A stretch of 64,000 nucleotides of DNA from Syngnathus acus (GCF_901709675.1 NC_051105.1:1488001-1552000); one strand, 5' to 3'; shown: positions 1 through 14,087, counted from the first letter of the stretch. The notes: generated by a model from the sequence alone, not told the origin. Numbers and translations are program-made.

Positions 1-3000
1 AAGGGGAAGGAAAAAATAAAAGGCAGAGATTGGAATGGGAGTCACATAGTGGGGAAGAAGCAGCAGCAGAAGGGGAAGGAATGACTCACTCTCACTCCCA
101 AGGTATCTTTAAGGAATTAGCACCCAGGCTAAAAAAGACGGAGCTACGCATCCGCCCACAGTCCAAGGCTGTCAGTCTGACTTTGAAATATAACAGAAGA
201 GAGTTGATCAAAACCGCCTGCCCTCCAGTCAAATTGTCACGTGGATGCAAAAGTTGCACACTCCCATTCAAATACATTCTGGAAAGAAAAAATAGAAAAT
301 TCCAGATGTAAATAGGTTATGGCTCAGCGTTGACAGCTTTGCGCGGCGGCACCTCAGTGCAAACGCAGCGTAGCGAAAAGACGCCCGTCAGCCAAGCCGA
401 GCTGAGCCTCCTCTGAGACCAACGCGGGATTCACTTTCAGTCAGTGCTCAACAAAAGCAGCAGCAATGAAGTTGAATGGCTAAAAGAACGACAACATAAG
501 GACGCCATCATTTAAAATGTACTGCTAAAAAAAAGAAGAAGACTGGCCTCCATCTGGTGGCAACCCGACCTGAATTTGTATTTTGAATTCACGACACGTA
601 AACCTTCGCAATTAAACAACTGTCACAACAGTCATAAGACGTGATTTGTTCTTGAAAAGCACGAACGTGCGGGCGTATGACAATAGCAAAGAAAAAACCA
701 TGCTCGCCACAGGGGAGGCGGAGACGTACATAATTCCCTCCATGGCGTGTTCACGTCAAAGGGGAATGATTGAATGTGACGCGTGGCTTGCTGTAAAGAA
801 TACGCAAACGCCATTCGGTGGGCTTGCCTGAAATGTCATGTCGGGCTAGAAAATGGACTCCCCCAAGACATCGCCATCAATTAGGTCTCAGAAAGGCAGT
901 GAAGGAGTTAAGTGCACTGTGCTGGTTATTACCCACTAAAGCGTAGTATGTTGAGAGAGCGGTAAGGACACACATGGTGATGTTTATTGTCACCAGTGTG
1001 GCGTCTCACTTTGAGAAAGAAATCGTTGGAAAGCTTTGCGTGCCGCCGACCGGCTAGAAAAATCACGTTCGGATTCCTATATGTCGACGCGAGTTGATTT
1101 CTGACCCATTTGCACAGCAGGCCGGACGTGCGGAAAATCAACATTGATGTGGAGCCTTGATGAACCCCGCGGCGTTTGTACACACTATAGATTATGAGTC
1201 ACGAGCGAGCGCTCATTAGAGAAGCAAGGAAACAGAGCGGCCATGTTAAGAGGTCATTGGCATTTGATTGCTCCCATCGCGTACATTGTGAGTCAGCTCG
1301 GTCACCTTGGGCTACTCCTGAAAGGGTGTACGTCAAAAAAATAAATAAAAGGAAAATAGATTTGGAGTTTAAAAGATACACAAGCGAATACAAGATTATG
1401 GTTAACAGCCTTGGGAGGTCCAACTGCAAGAAAAACTCTCATCGCACACCACAAGAGAATCAATCAAGATGAGATCGATAATGATAAAACATTCAAATAC
1501 AAAATAGCATTTTGACTGATCTGAACAGAATATTGTGCTCTGTGGCACCAAAGCCCACCAAGAACCTCAACTCATAAAAAAAAAAATTTAAAAAAGAAAA
1601 TTCTTGCTGGCTGATTTTAGTAGAACATGGCTAGTTTCGGACCCAAAAGAGGAGAAAAAAAAGACCAAAATGCAGCTTTCTTGCATGCTTTTGCTCATTT
1701 ACTCTGCCTCATCCTTTTCTCATGATCACAACACACTTTTGACTAACTACCACAACAAATATTCTTTAATGAGTGTGGCCTACATTTTTGCAACATTTTT
1801 TTCCCTCAATTTGGCCAAGGCCCCCATCTGTACTTGAAAACGTACTTGATCGCGGTGCTAACCAACTGGATTCCAGATGACAGATCCAAGCGTGCACGGC
1901 GGTGAACATGTTCACGTAAATGGAGGTTGAAGTCAACTGTTAAGTCTTACGGGGCGGAAAGCAAAATGTGTTCCACTTTAATATTTTATAGAACACAGCA
2001 GTTGGCTTCAATTAGCTAACATCCTTTATAACCTGAAGGGTTTAGCACTCGCTCTTCCTGCGCCGGTACCGAGATATAAACAAGAGAAAAAGGCCTTCCT
2101 AAGGTTGAACTAAAAAGAAACACAAGCAGCCGCTTTGAAATTTGCATTCCGAGAGTTATAACCTTCACGTTGACCAGGAAAAAGCAACGTTCCCTCTTTG
2201 AATCACGGCACCCCGTTTAACCTGCCAAGCGCTAAGTGGTCGGGCTTGGCCTCCGCTGCCACAGGCAGATGGTGGGATGATTTGCACAACGGCCACGGAA
2301 ATAAATCACAACAAAAATGGGGTTCAGCCCGGCCCGTGCTATTTGAACCACAACATTGGCGGCGCGATGACAAGTCCAGGCCGTGGAAGCCAAAATTCCA
2401 CACCCCAAACTCCAAACTTGAAGGCATTGAACATTTATATGGACAGGGCACAAGTTCTCTCCGATATAAAAGTAACGTGGCAAACTTAAACATTGAAGAG
2501 TCAATTTATTTTTAAGTATTATTCTCGACAGGTCAGTGGAAGATAAAAGGACAGTAGAAGCTACGAGAGGACAGTTAGGGAGCGCTGGGCAGTGGTGTGT
2601 GACTAATAATGCTTGCATAATGCTTTACAACGCTGTAGAACTAATAAGACTACAGGGGGGGGGGGGGGTCCTCGGTTTTGGACGGCCGAGTTTTCAACTT
2701 TTGCTGTGAGAATTCAAATAGTTGTCACTTTTCACTGCGCGCACAAAGGAGTGAAGCACTGGCTAGTTATTCCGATTCCGATGCATACGTCTCGATAGAC
2801 GACGCCGTGAGGGAAAAGCGCTCATCTGATAAGGGGGGGGGGGGTCAGAGGAAAAAAAACCAAGTAGGCAAGATTATAACCTGTGCTTGTTGGTCACACA
2901 CGGGCTGCGCCAACGGCACTGCCTGTCAATGAATAATGGAGAAATGCATCGACAAAAATAGATGTGCACTGTCAGAGGGGATCAAGAGGGAAAAATGCGG

Positions 3001-3923
3001 CGGAGAAATGATCCGGCAACAAATTAAAAAAAGAAGAATATAATATAATATAATCATTCATATATGGTATATCATTACAAGGGGCATTTTCCTTCCCTTG
3101 CCATTCATTTGACGTTCTTTCGCCTAATCCTGGTGGGCTGTCGACCTCACGGAGACAGAGGACACGCTTAACCATTCAGTCATTCACAAAGCGGAGAAAG
3201 CTTCCCTTGTTCACGCCACATAAGTGCGCACTTATGCGTGTTTGCGTGTATAATTTGCAGCATGATATTAAAGTTGCCGGCTGCCACGAGAAGATTATTG
3301 TAAAGTGTTGTGCTTCACTCAGGCGTCTCTTCCCATTGAATGGGAGCCCAGGCCATTCAGAAAGATTCTCTGGATGGTTCTTCTGTGGTTTTAAAGTGAA
3401 ACGTTACCCATGGAAAACATGTCGAGAAGCTTGAATGATGTTGAAAAACATCCTTGACAAGTTTATTAGTCGGTGGTGGTAAACCGATGGATTCCAGTAT
3501 CCATATGAATATCAAAAATGGCTGGCAATGTTGCTGTCATGGTAAAAAAATAGGCAAAGATGATGAAGAGCCCACACAACGTAGACGTTTAAAGCGTGGT
3601 CTCGGGCGAGAATGCCCCCGTGCCATGCTAAACGCCACGTTGTTGCTCCGAGTGTGAGCGATCACTTGTGACACATGGACAAACAATGAAGCACGTCCTT
3701 GAGGCATTGCCGCTGACAGCTTATCCAGTGCAAATTTCATTGAAACGCCATCCATCGGATTAAAAAGCAACTCCTCCTTTATTTGTTTCTGTCTTTTTAA
3801 AGTCACGGCAGGAACGGGTGAGAGACGTGTGAGTGCAAGTCTGCAATTGCCAACTGCTGTGACGAGAATACAATGGGACAACCATTCAAAGCTCCAAAAC
3901 AGAATATATGGGGATGTGATTTT

Positions 3924-3925
<2 letters not shown>

Positions 3926-3974
<49 letters not shown>
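3926..3974. repeat. (TA)n microsatellite
   Basis: About 24 uninterrupted TA dinucleotides, followed by a short A run. It lies in the gene-poor left flank and shows no relation to a gene. Confidence 0.97.
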
Positions 3975-3979
<5 letters not shown>

Positions 3980-6900
3980 AAACTCATCAAGCACAGTGAC
4001 ACTTGTATCTCAAATCATCATTGACATGAATGGAAACGCCTTAAAAAAAAAAAATCAGTGCAAGATGAGTCATTAATTTAATTTAATGAATTGAATTATC
4101 ATTGAACTAGCGGTGGAGGAGAAGGACGATGTCCTTGTTGTCGAGCGTACACAAGTACAAAACAGTCGGATGCTTCTGAGTGAAAATGACGTTGGGGCGC
4201 AAGTATTTGTGTTTGTGCAAGTCCCCGCTTTCAAGTGCACGTGACGTTAGTCAACACCAAAAAGCTCAAGCGTGTCAAGAAATCTCGTAAAGTCTCGTTT
4301 GCGTACGGACTTGCTTGGCAGCAATAAACAAAGTGTGGAGGGGAGGGGCGGAGAGCACATATTTCCAGCGGTAGATGGGAATGTCACCGCATTGCTTTTT
4401 GCTAAACGCGTTGGAGGATCTTGGAATCCAAAGCTGGTCAAAGATGACGACTTGCAGGTTGGCCGACTTGATCTGGGCTTGAGCGCTTATTACAAGCCGG
4501 TTGTCATTACATCATCACATGAGGTGCTAAAACGATGGGAATAATTCAAGTTCCAGCCAAAAAAATCTTTGTCGCCACTGGGAGCAAAATAAATACGTAA
4601 AAAGCACATTCATATGCAGACCGGCCGCCAAACTGAGCCAGCTCAGCAGGAGGCCGTGAATGTCTGCCAACAGAGATGCTTATTATCAATTATAAAAGAT
4701 CTTTACAAGTTATTTATTGATTCTATGGCTTCTGAAAACCCTGCAAGTAAAATTCGGAAGTATTTGAGGCAATGTTTGCTCATCTTCAGCCAAGTGCTTT
4801 GGCACACATTGGACATTTGCTAGATTGACTGCGATGGCGCCCAGAACCAAAAAGAAGATTCTGTCCCAATATTTTTGAAGCTGACAGTGTAGCGAGACAA
4901 AAGAAAATCAGAGGCTGCCTAAGAACTTATCAGATGTCTTGTAATTGCTTTCAAGGAAATCTGATCGGATTGGGGCGATGTCACGAGAGGCGTCGGTGGG
5001 CGCTCTGCATCCCCAACGCTCGACGGCACGTCTACATTTCACAGAATCAGCCGTCCCGCAGATTCCGATCAAGCGTAATGAATCTTGTCGAAACACAATC
5101 TTACTTTCTACGCCGTTCGTGTTCACAGGAATGGCGGGAAAATCAATCAGCTCGAGAAATCTTGCTCGCACCCATACAGGCCGAGAGAAATAGAAAAGCA
5201 GAAACGATTTCAAAACAAACTTGTTAGCTTGAATCGTTTCCTGGAAGATTCTTTTTTGAACGGATTTGTAAAGGGTGGATGATTCGGAAATTTCTGGTGG
5301 CATTCCTTCGCCTCAGGGAAGCAAAGTAGAAGAATCAGCCAAGCGAGGAACTTGAGACTCTTTTGGAAAAGTGGCGTGCATCTTCTACAAGTAGGAGCCT
5401 TCAGCCATGTGAACAAACCACAATCGGCCTGCCATCGATTTTACCAACAAGCGGCATATGTTTTTCATACATGGCTCGTTGGACCAAATTTGTCAAACCG
5501 CAAGTGGTCCATTATTAGAGTCGCAAGCGGAAATGAGAGCGAGAGAGAGCATCACTCAGCCTCCCTCCTCTAACTTTGTAATCTTGTTCACGTTTATCAC
5601 TTCATCGAAACCAGCGTTTATCATCTCAAGTGCTCTGCCTCAAGTAGTCTCTAAAATCAGCAGCCAGCACTCATTTATGACTTGCCACAGTCACAATTTG
5701 CAAATTTCCGTGTCACGGGAAATGCTGCAGCAGCAGCAACACGTTTGAAATTGAATGAAAAGTAAGAAAACTCAAAGGAGAGTGTCGATGAATAATATTT
5801 TTTTTTTTATCTTGCCAATCGCTAGGCACGTGCGTTCGCGTTCAATTTGATTGCTAACTTGCTTAAAAGTCTCGATCGCAACAGTGTCCAATGTAGGATG
5901 GAAGCCCCTAGTGGACGAAAAGATAACTGCACCTCACATGCACATTTTTTTATGGATACTTTGCAGACAGCTTTCAAATGATAATATCGTCTTTGAGGAT
6001 GTTCCTCTCTCTCGTAGGGGGTTCTGGAATGGAGCCCCGGCGATTAACGAGGGACTAACGAGAAAGGCACAGGCTTTGAATCCTGCAAGACAACACTGAG
6101 GATTTGTCGCACGCATCGGCAGACCTGCCAACTTGAAAGCAAGTGTCCAAATCTGCAAGGCCAACTAGAGGACAAGAGGGACATGAGGAGGGGGAAAAAA
6201 AAAAAATGGAACAGCACTAGGTCAACTAGAAGAGAAGAAGCAAAGCGCAAAAGACGTGGGGGTGGGGCAACTAGTTGAGGAGGGGGTATGAATCACCCAA
6301 AGTGTGCCGTCAGCATCCTCGGCCGGGGCCAGCGGGGAGCGTTAAGTGAGTTGACGTGGGGCGCCCAGTTCCCCCTTCTCATCTCCTCCATTTCTCCTTT
6401 TGTCTTTCTCATCCATATGGCAGATTCCACCTCGTCACCCCCCCCCCCCCCCCTTGCCCTGCTGCACACTCCATTGAAATGGCCTCTCTCTCTCTTGCAC
6501 TCTCCCACACGCACACACAAACCCACGCTTGCTTGCACAAGCATCCCGCATGAGCCATGTCTTATTTACGGTTCAATTATAGCCGAGCGCCCTGCAGGAC
6601 GCTGGTGCTCTTCCGCCTGCCTCCCTTTCTCCTTGTGCCCAGATGTTGCTGCAATAATTGCTTGAAAGCCGTTTGGGTTGTAAAAATGTGTGTTTGTTGT
6701 TACAGGAAAGCTGCAGCGGCGCGCGCCACCGCAGCGCTGAGCCCAATATGCATAAAAGGAGCCCCTGGTGAACAACTATTTATTTTAAACACAGCAGCAA
6801 TTTTCAAAGTTGACAAACACGCAAACGCACCTCTATAGGACGGATAGCTGCGGGTGGAAATCTCCATGCGGCGCATAAGTGAAGAGCAAAAAAAAAAGCT

Positions 6901-7024
6901 CTCCGGCGAGCGTGCGCACTTCGATGCAACAAGGTCATAAAATGAGTGTGCGGGCGCAACCCCCAGGAGCCGTAACACAGCACTACAAAAAAAAAGGAGC
7001 CGAGTAATAGGGCGGCTTAAAAAA

Positions 7025-7046
7025 ACACACACACACACACACACAC
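7025..7046. repeat. (AC)11 microsatellite
   Basis: Eleven AC dinucleotides following a short A run, in non-coding sequence. Confidence 0.95.
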
Positions 7047-9078
7047 GACAATGGTGCAGCAGCAGCACTGTAGCCGCATTCCACCAAAGTATGCAACATC
7101 GCTCGGCTGCCGCTCGTAAATGCGCCAGGATGCGGGAATCCTCCGAGAGGTCCCATCGTCTCCTTGGTAGCGACTGCGAAGTGAAGCCGGACTTCATTTG
7201 ATGATGAATAAAAAACATTTTTAAATGCTAGGACATGGTGTTCCACCGAGTCGGTGATCATCACCGATGACGGGCCTTTTATGCAGGTACAGATTGTTCA
7301 AGAGTGACATAACGGGGTGACAATAAAACACAGCACTATCTTTCAAAGTGGCAGGAAATGCACAATTCTGAGAGCTAGGTCCCACTTTGAATGATCCATT
7401 GTCTTTAGATCATCTGTTCATGACACATCCATTGGTTGGAAAGCTAATTGGGCAAAAAAAAAACATAAAATGCACAATTTATATCTGTTGTTTTGTTTCC
7501 ATCTGAAAAACTGCTTGAGACGGATGGTTGCCTTCCAAGACCAGCATGAAGTCATAAAGGAAGACGTTACATCCTACAGTACAGTTTGAAGAAAGAGCAA
7601 ACCTTTTATCTGCCTCCAATCACAAAACGTGCTTCTACCGCTGCCACAAACGTTGGAAACGCAGTCCAAGTCTGCGAGCCAGAGATGAACACGCCACGCA
7701 GGCAGCCAGGCAGGCGCTCGCTCCCTCGCTCACCCAAAACGACCCGATATCCAGGCCTCGCTGGGAGTTGTATGCGGTAATTATGCGGATCTTCATCTTG
7801 AATATGTGACAATTCTTCGCGTCAATCCAACATTTCAAGTCTCAGTGAAGAAAGGTACCCCACCCTATAAAACCAACAATGGCTTCAAACTTCACAGTCC
7901 CATTGTGACGTTTGTCGCTAAAACATTTGTACACTTTGCGGGCTCGCCAACCACCGCAGCGGCTTCTGTATTGCCCGGAGGCGGAACAAATCTGGACCTG
8001 TTTTATAGAAACATAGGGATTAAATTTAAAATGTTCCCAGTCAGTGAGCACAGTAGACAAATATGCCTCCATAGACGTGCAGCATCTGTCTCGCGCTCTG
8101 CTGCCAAAGACCCCGAATAATGGTTAGCGTCGGCCGAGCTAGCGTCTAAGCTAGCGTCCGAGCTAGCGGCCAGAAGAAAAAAAAACAGTGCCGGGCTATT
8201 ATAACCCTTATCAAAGTAACAGCATATCGCTTCATATGAACAACTAACGTGATATCTATAATATTGACGTTTGACGGTGCCCGGCGGAAACCGGTTTTAG
8301 CCAGATTTGATGTGAGCCTTCTTCAAGAACTCCTGAGTAATTGCTTTGGCGAGAAAGCCATAGATATGAGAGCAGTTTGACCTTGGTATTTGATCGTAAA
8401 ATTTCTAATCTAATTCTTCACTAACGCAAAGTCCAGAGAGGCTTGGCGCCACCTTTGAAGGAACGTTCACGTCCTCGCAAAACTATCGGAGGGGGGGGGG
8501 GGGGGTCGTCGGTCAAGGAGGAAACAAAAGTACGTGCTGGAAAAACACACATAGCCATAACGGAGACAGAAAAATATAGTCTGTGAAGGAACTGAACCCT
8601 AAAATAACATTGGGGGGGTGCAAATGCTTTTCCATCATGGAGGACATTTAGCTAGAAGGCATTGTGGTTAATTGATTTCTATGAGGCTATCTGAGAATGC
8701 TGAGGTTTGGCCTCTTTGACCTTAGTCAAAACATGCTAGATGGCAGCTACATTAAAGCTTTCAAACGTGACTGGCGGCATAAACACAATGAAAGGGACAC
8801 TGTCCGTCATCATCGCCACTCATTTGCCTACATGCCGTAGCCGAATGACCTTGTTAGGCGAAACTGACCTTTGTATTATTTGTATAGACTGAATTACATT
8901 TGTCTCAAAGCCGAAACTATCTTCAATTTCATAACCCTCTCAGGAATGAGTTGATTTGTAAACAAACAGAGCAGAAATATTTTTTATCTTATGCAAAGAA
9001 TATCTGATAGGAATTGCTGTAATAAATTAAATAAAAATATAATTACATAAAATAAGTCTAAAAAAAGAAAATGATGTA

Positions 9079-9251
<173 letters not shown>

Positions 9252-11357
9252 CTGGATAGCAAGCAACCTTCACGGGCCGCCGCGGCAGGTGACGGGGTCG
9301 GCATACGGCCTCCGACAGGTTGAAGTTCTCATCCGCCACGTGCGGCGTGCCACCGAGGCGCACGTTTTATCAAAGCCGGCCGGGGTTACTCTTTGAGTGA
9401 CAGCAAGTAGCCACGGGCAAGGCTGCGGTAGAGTCGAGTTGCTCTGCAGCTCTGTGCCAAGACTGCTCTTATTCACCATTTTCAGAATCTGGCCGCCGAG
9501 AAGATTAAACGACGTCATGATGGCTGATACTGACGGAAACCTGTACGCAGCCATTTTTCTGCTGAAGAACAACAAATAATATTCATCCCCACGCACGCTA
9601 CTGATGCATTTTTGTACCTTCAAAGAATGTTGCATAACCTTGCATAGCAATGGAAGAACAACAACACATTAGGAATGAGCCATCGGCTCGCTCCCACTTT
9701 TCCAAGGCAAATGTTTCAAATGCTCATCGTGCTCTACTATCCACATGAAGGAAAATAAAAAACATTTGGAATTCGCGTTGTCCGGCTACAAGCCAATTCC
9801 CTGGTAAGCGTTCATCAATCAACATTCGCCTGGAACGGTTGCCAATCGCACCTTGGACTGTAGCAATCATGACTTTGAGTGTGTACGGCTTTAAAAGGCG
9901 GGGCCTAATCTGGTGAGTGACATGGGTGTCAGCAAATTAGCCGGTTGTTTACATCACTCACATTGCACTTGATCTTCTTTTCCAAATGTGAAATGTTCCC
10001 AAATTTTGGACATTTTGTCTTTTACACACCTTTCCTTGCTGAGTGTATCAAATGCTTTTTTTTGGGGTAGAAATTGCAAAGCTTCGAGACATATTTTACA
10101 ACCACTGTTTAGAAAATGTATTTAATTTATTCAATAACTGGTGCCAGTCCTATAACATAACATATAGTGGCTGTCTGCCTGCCTGCAAGCAAGTGTGCGT
10201 GTGTACACAACACTGACTCTAATGTCACATCTGTGCTGTGATGCTAACGTCACGCGGCATGTGCAATTCGCCCTTTCTCGTACTTTTGCCGAGAACTCCG
10301 GATGACTTAAAATAGGTATGGGGCGGGCCCGACGTGGACACTTGGAAGACCGTGTACTTGACTTGTATTTATAGGTTTCGCCCCTTAAGTAAGAGTGATG
10401 CATTATGCATAAGCCAGTGCGTCACAAGTAAGACTAACGCATGAATAAGGGCCACAACCTGCGGCTCGCCATAATTTGGTGGCACGGCCGATGGAGCGGC
10501 ATTGATGTAGCCGCCCCAAGGGAAGCCAAGAAGTCACGCGAGCTGGGGTCACGCGGCGTCATTTGCACTAGCCCCTCCAACTCTTGCTTTTGTCCAAATT
10601 CATAGCCCAATGTCCAAACGACTCTCATCACAGACGAGAGACAAGTGAGGACCAGAAAGACTTGCCGCACTTCCCGACAGGAGCAAGGAAGATTGCTTTC
10701 ACTCAAGGTTCTCGCTGGCTCGCTCGCTCGCTCGCTCTCTTGCGTGGCCTACTTTGTTAGTCTGATGAAGCGCTCTCAGCAGTTTCAGCGGCAAATGCCA
10801 TGAAAAAGAGGTCTTATTCCCTTGTGCAACGCAAATGCTGAGAGCGCATGAAAGGCTAAGATGGAGTGGGGCAAATGCAGTTGTGTCTTTTTCCTTTCAA
10901 CTTTGTTACTTTTGACGCTGCACCGTCTAGAGCCAGCCAAAGTCGTCCGACATTTTTTGTTCAGACAGTGAAACTCGGCTTTTCAGGTCGAACTCCAGGA
11001 AGACGTGCGGCTAAGTGAGGAAATCCCACCCCCGCCATCAAGTCTCTGAGGTTTTCTTCATACACGTGCAATATGGCTTTGCAAATGTTGTGGAGTGGGA
11101 CTTGGTTCCTTACTTAGCAATGCCGCATCCATCAAGGCTAAAACAAGCACGTCTTGGAGGCAGGGGCCATATGGATGGATGGAGAGCTCTGTCCACGGGG
11201 ATGTGGGGGTCTCATCCCGTTGCCTCCGGTTACGTACGACACTTAGATTATAAGAGACTTGCCCTCACGGCCAGCTACGTTAGCTTGGCCTCTTGACTGC
11301 CACTGCTTGGATTTGCCAACACACAACCGAGGCACCCTCGCGGCCGCATGCAGTGGC

Positions 11358-11380
11358 GTGTGTGTGTGTGTGTGTGTGTG
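11358..11380. repeat. (TG)n microsatellite followed by a G run
   Basis: About 11 TG units, then a run of seven G bases. Non-coding context. Confidence 0.93.
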
Positions 11381-12073
11381 GTGGGGGGGTCAAAACTCAC
11401 ACGCACACACTCAGGCAAGCTCCACTTAAAGCATGTCACATCAGCAAGGTCAGCAGTAAAATTCTTTTGTAAATAATACAACATATTAGGGCAACTTTGC
11501 TTTGAGACGCTGCCTTTTTACTTCATATATAAATATTTGATATCAGATGACTCAGCAAGAAGGAGCAAACTGTACTTGGTTTAATACTGTTGCGGGCTAA
11601 CGGCAAGTTCACTGCCACCATCCAGTGCTCGGCTCTCACTTTTGCAAGCGATGGCTCATATCGAGGATGTGTCGGATCACTCAATTGTCAAGGCACCAAC
11701 ACGAGTAGCGTCCCGTAAAATAAAACAAGAGTGATGACAAATATTTGGAGAAGATGCATTTGAAGCCCCATCCTCGGAACTGTGAGGCCGCCATGCTTAC
11801 CGCTCATACCATCCAGCAAAGGTCAGACAGGATTCCCAAAAAATGTACACAAGAGGACCCTGGCACATTGACATCTCGTAATCATAAATCGATATATATC
11901 ACTTTGTATAATAATATTGGAGTGTGCAACCCCCCCCCGAAAAAAAAAACAGCAAGACAAGCGACTGCATGCTTACAATAACAAATCGCAACCGGGCCCA
12001 ACGTCATGGGGTGTTTTAATCATCCACGGGACCCCCAAAAAGCCTCGCCGCAGCCCGAACGCCCAATATCGGT

Positions 12074-12077
<4 letters not shown>

Positions 12078-12114
<37 letters not shown>

Positions 12115-12145
12115 ATCTAATCTAATCTAATCCAATCCAATCTTG
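12078..12145. repeat. (TC)n microsatellite grading into a TAATC pentamer array
   Basis: About 17 TC units run directly into four to five copies of a TAATC pentamer. This then decays to CCAATC/TCCAAT variants by about 12142. The compound structure suggests the pentamer arose by slippage at the end of the dinucleotide tract. Confidence 0.9.
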
Positions 12146-12501
12146 CCAGTGCATCGAAGACATCATCTGACGGCACACTGCGGCGAACACCTGCATTAAC
12201 ACCCCCCCGATGTGTTGCAACCAAAACTGCGCGAGAGCTTTCCTCGGTTGACCGAGCACGATGCGGTAGATCGGCAGCCAAGCTGCCAGGCAGCGCTGTC
12301 AGGTACAACCGAGGGGACACGACAGCCGCCTCGCGATTTTTTTTTTTTTTTTTTGAGGGGGGTTGTTTATTTTTGCCACCGTTCCGCCCTCCACAGCCAA
12401 TGTAATCTTTGCACACGCAAATGCGATCTTAAATAAAGATCGTGTGGTATTGCACAAAGAGACCCAAACGAGACAATATTAGCAGGCGGTTTCGTACTCA
12501 C

Positions 12502-12830
12502 AGCTCTTCACCGTGGGGGGAAAAACAAACAGACAGACGTCTGGAAAGAAGCCTGCGCGTCGTCCGACGGTGGCGTGGAACGCAGAAGAAGCGAGGAAGC
12601 TTGGAGTGCTGGTTTGCTGGCGATCGCGTGTGCGGTGGCGTTGGAGCTTTGACTGGACGTGCCGCAGCAGTGGCCGCACGACTGAGGAGGCTGGCTGCCT
12701 GGCTGCCTGGATGGATGCGGGCGGGCGGGCGGGCGGACGGTTCGGCCTTCTTCTCCGACGCTGTGGCTCCGCGGGTCGGAGAACTCGCTGGATGTTGCGG
12801 TGCACTAGCGTCACCAAGTGACGCGGAGTA
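12502..12830 (-). promoter_or_regulatory. Putative CpG-rich first non-coding exon and promoter of an unidentified minus-strand gene
   Basis: Read on the minus strand, this block is very CpG-rich compared with its AT-rich surroundings. I find no ATG on that strand between about 12830 and 12502. It ends in a donor that fits the consensus closely, GAGCT followed by GTGAGTACG (donor bases at 12501-12496). A GC-rich, start-codon-free block with a strong donor is typical of a vertebrate 5' UTR exon. The rest of the gene would lie further left. On the opposite strand the same block carries a 175-codon open frame of low-complexity Arg/Ala/Gly sequence, which I take to be composition only. No downstream coding exon was identified, so this is an inference. 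Confidence 0.4.
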
Positions 12831-12909
12831 TGCTTTTTTTTTTTTTTTTTACTCCGTGGTCTTTTTAATGAAGACTCCGTACAAAGGCGTAAATGTGAAA
12901 AAGAAAAAC

Positions 12910-12915
12910 TTTATT
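12910..12915 (-). terminator. Candidate poly(A) signal of the left odorant receptor gene
   Basis: An AATAAA hexamer on the minus strand (TTTATT on plus), about 190 bases beyond the stop codon of the receptor gene ending at 13104. Position and strand fit; usage is not shown. Confidence 0.45.
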
Positions 12916-13103
12916 CTTGTCATGAATACCAAAAAAAAAAAGGTAAATAAAAATGATGCCATATTCTAATGCATGTAGATGAGTCTGTGCATATCATTAT
13001 GTGAAAGTGAATTGCAATAAGCATAGCAAAAATTAGATTCAACATTGCTCCAAGTTTTGTCTTTCCTTGACAAACGCATCCTTCACAACAGTCTCATCTC
13101 AAT

Positions 13104-14036
13104 CTAAAAGCTGTGGATCTTCTTTTTGCTGTGAAAAAGGCCCACTATCCTGTTGCGGATGTGCGTCAGCTGCAACCCGTAGATGAGCGGATTGAAAATC
13201 GGAGGAATGAGTAGAAACTCGATGGCCATAAAGTTGTTCAAGTGTTGCGACACGTCGGCCGAACCGAATCTCATATACAACAAATCCAACAGCACGGTGC
13301 CGGTGTAAGTGATGAGGCAGATGGCATGCGGCATGCACGTCTGCTTGAACCTCTTCCACATCTGTGTGGACGAAATGCACATTTTAATCAGATACGCGTA
13401 AGACCAACAAACAAACAGGAAATGAAAAAAATAAAAGGCAACGTTCAGCCAGGTGATGATGGTGTGGGATCTGGGTGGCGAGCAAATGAGGCTGACCACC
13501 ATCTGGTTGACGCAGTAGAGCCTGTTGATGTGAGAGCCGCACAGCTTTTTGCCCAAGATGGACGCCGTGTTGGTAAACATACAAAAGAGAGGCACGAACC
13601 AGGAGAAAAACACAAAGAGGGACACTCTCTGCCTCGTCATGTAAGATTGATAAACCAGAGGCTGACACAGGGCCACGTACCTGTCGTAAGCCATCAGCGC
13701 CAAGATGGAAAATTCGTACGTATTGGACGAGTGTATGACAAAACCCTGCAGCAAGCAGCCGGCGTAAGAAATCACATGAGACGACAGGAGGTCCACCAGG
13801 AACTTGGGGTAGAAGCCCACCGACCCGTACACGGCATTGATGCATAAGTTACACAGAAAAACATACATGGGCTTGTGGAGCTTCTTGTCAGTAAGGATGA
13901 CAACAATAATGGTGACATTACTCAGCAGGATGATGAGGTACCATAGCAGCACAAGGACAAAAAGGATTAGCCGGTGTACAAAGGGGAAATTCAAACCAGA
14001 GAGAGTGATCATTGTGACACTGGAAACATTTTGCAT
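13104..14036 (-). CDS. Odorant receptor, fish type, copy 1 (7-TM GPCR)
   Basis: Intronless open frame of 310 residues, a normal length for an odorant receptor. It would act in the plasma membrane of olfactory neuron cilia, coupling odorant binding to a Golf-type G protein. Visible hallmarks: an N-terminal glycosylation site (NVSS, residues 3-6); seven hydrophobic segments; LHKPMYVFLCNL at the TM2 entry; MAYDRYVALC at the end of TM3; a Cys-rich second extracellular loop; and the TM7 motif NPLIYG near residues 280-285. The frame extends six codons upstream to a GTG. I chose the ATG at 14036 because it aligns with the paralogue at 15317-16249 and gives exactly the same length. The two genes are tandem in the same orientation, with about 1.3 kb between them. 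No frameshift or stop interrupts this copy. The subfamily was not assigned. Confidence 0.95.
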   Translation of the reverse strand: MQNVSSVTMITLSGLNFPFVHRLILFVLVLLWYLIILLSNVTIIVVILTDKKLHKPMYVFLCNLCINAVYGSVGFYPKFLVDLLSSHVISYAGCLLQGFVIHSSNTYEFSILALMAYDRYVALCQPLVYQSYMTRQRVSLFVFFSWFVPLFCMFTNTASILGKKLCGSHINRLYCVNQMVVSLICSPPRSHTIITWLNVAFYFFHFLFVCWSYAYLIKMCISSTQMWKRFKQTCMPHAICLITYTGTVLLDLLYMRFGSADVSQHLNNFMAIEFLLIPPIFNPLIYGLQLTHIRNRIVGLFHSKKKIHSF

Positions 14037-14087
14037 CGTAAACAACCTCCACACAGACGCATCAAATTACCTCATGACACAAATGCA

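Noticed and set aside
12442-12969. 175-codon plus-strand open frame rich in Arg, Ala and Gly
   Set aside because: It ends in a poly-Phe run from a T tract, contains codon-level GCGG/GCCT repeats, matches no family, and is explained by GC composition antisense to the putative first exon.
13242-13847. 201-codon plus-strand frame and other long frames over the receptors
   Set aside because: Antisense or shifted shadows of the odorant receptor genes. The same shadows occur in both copies at equivalent positions.
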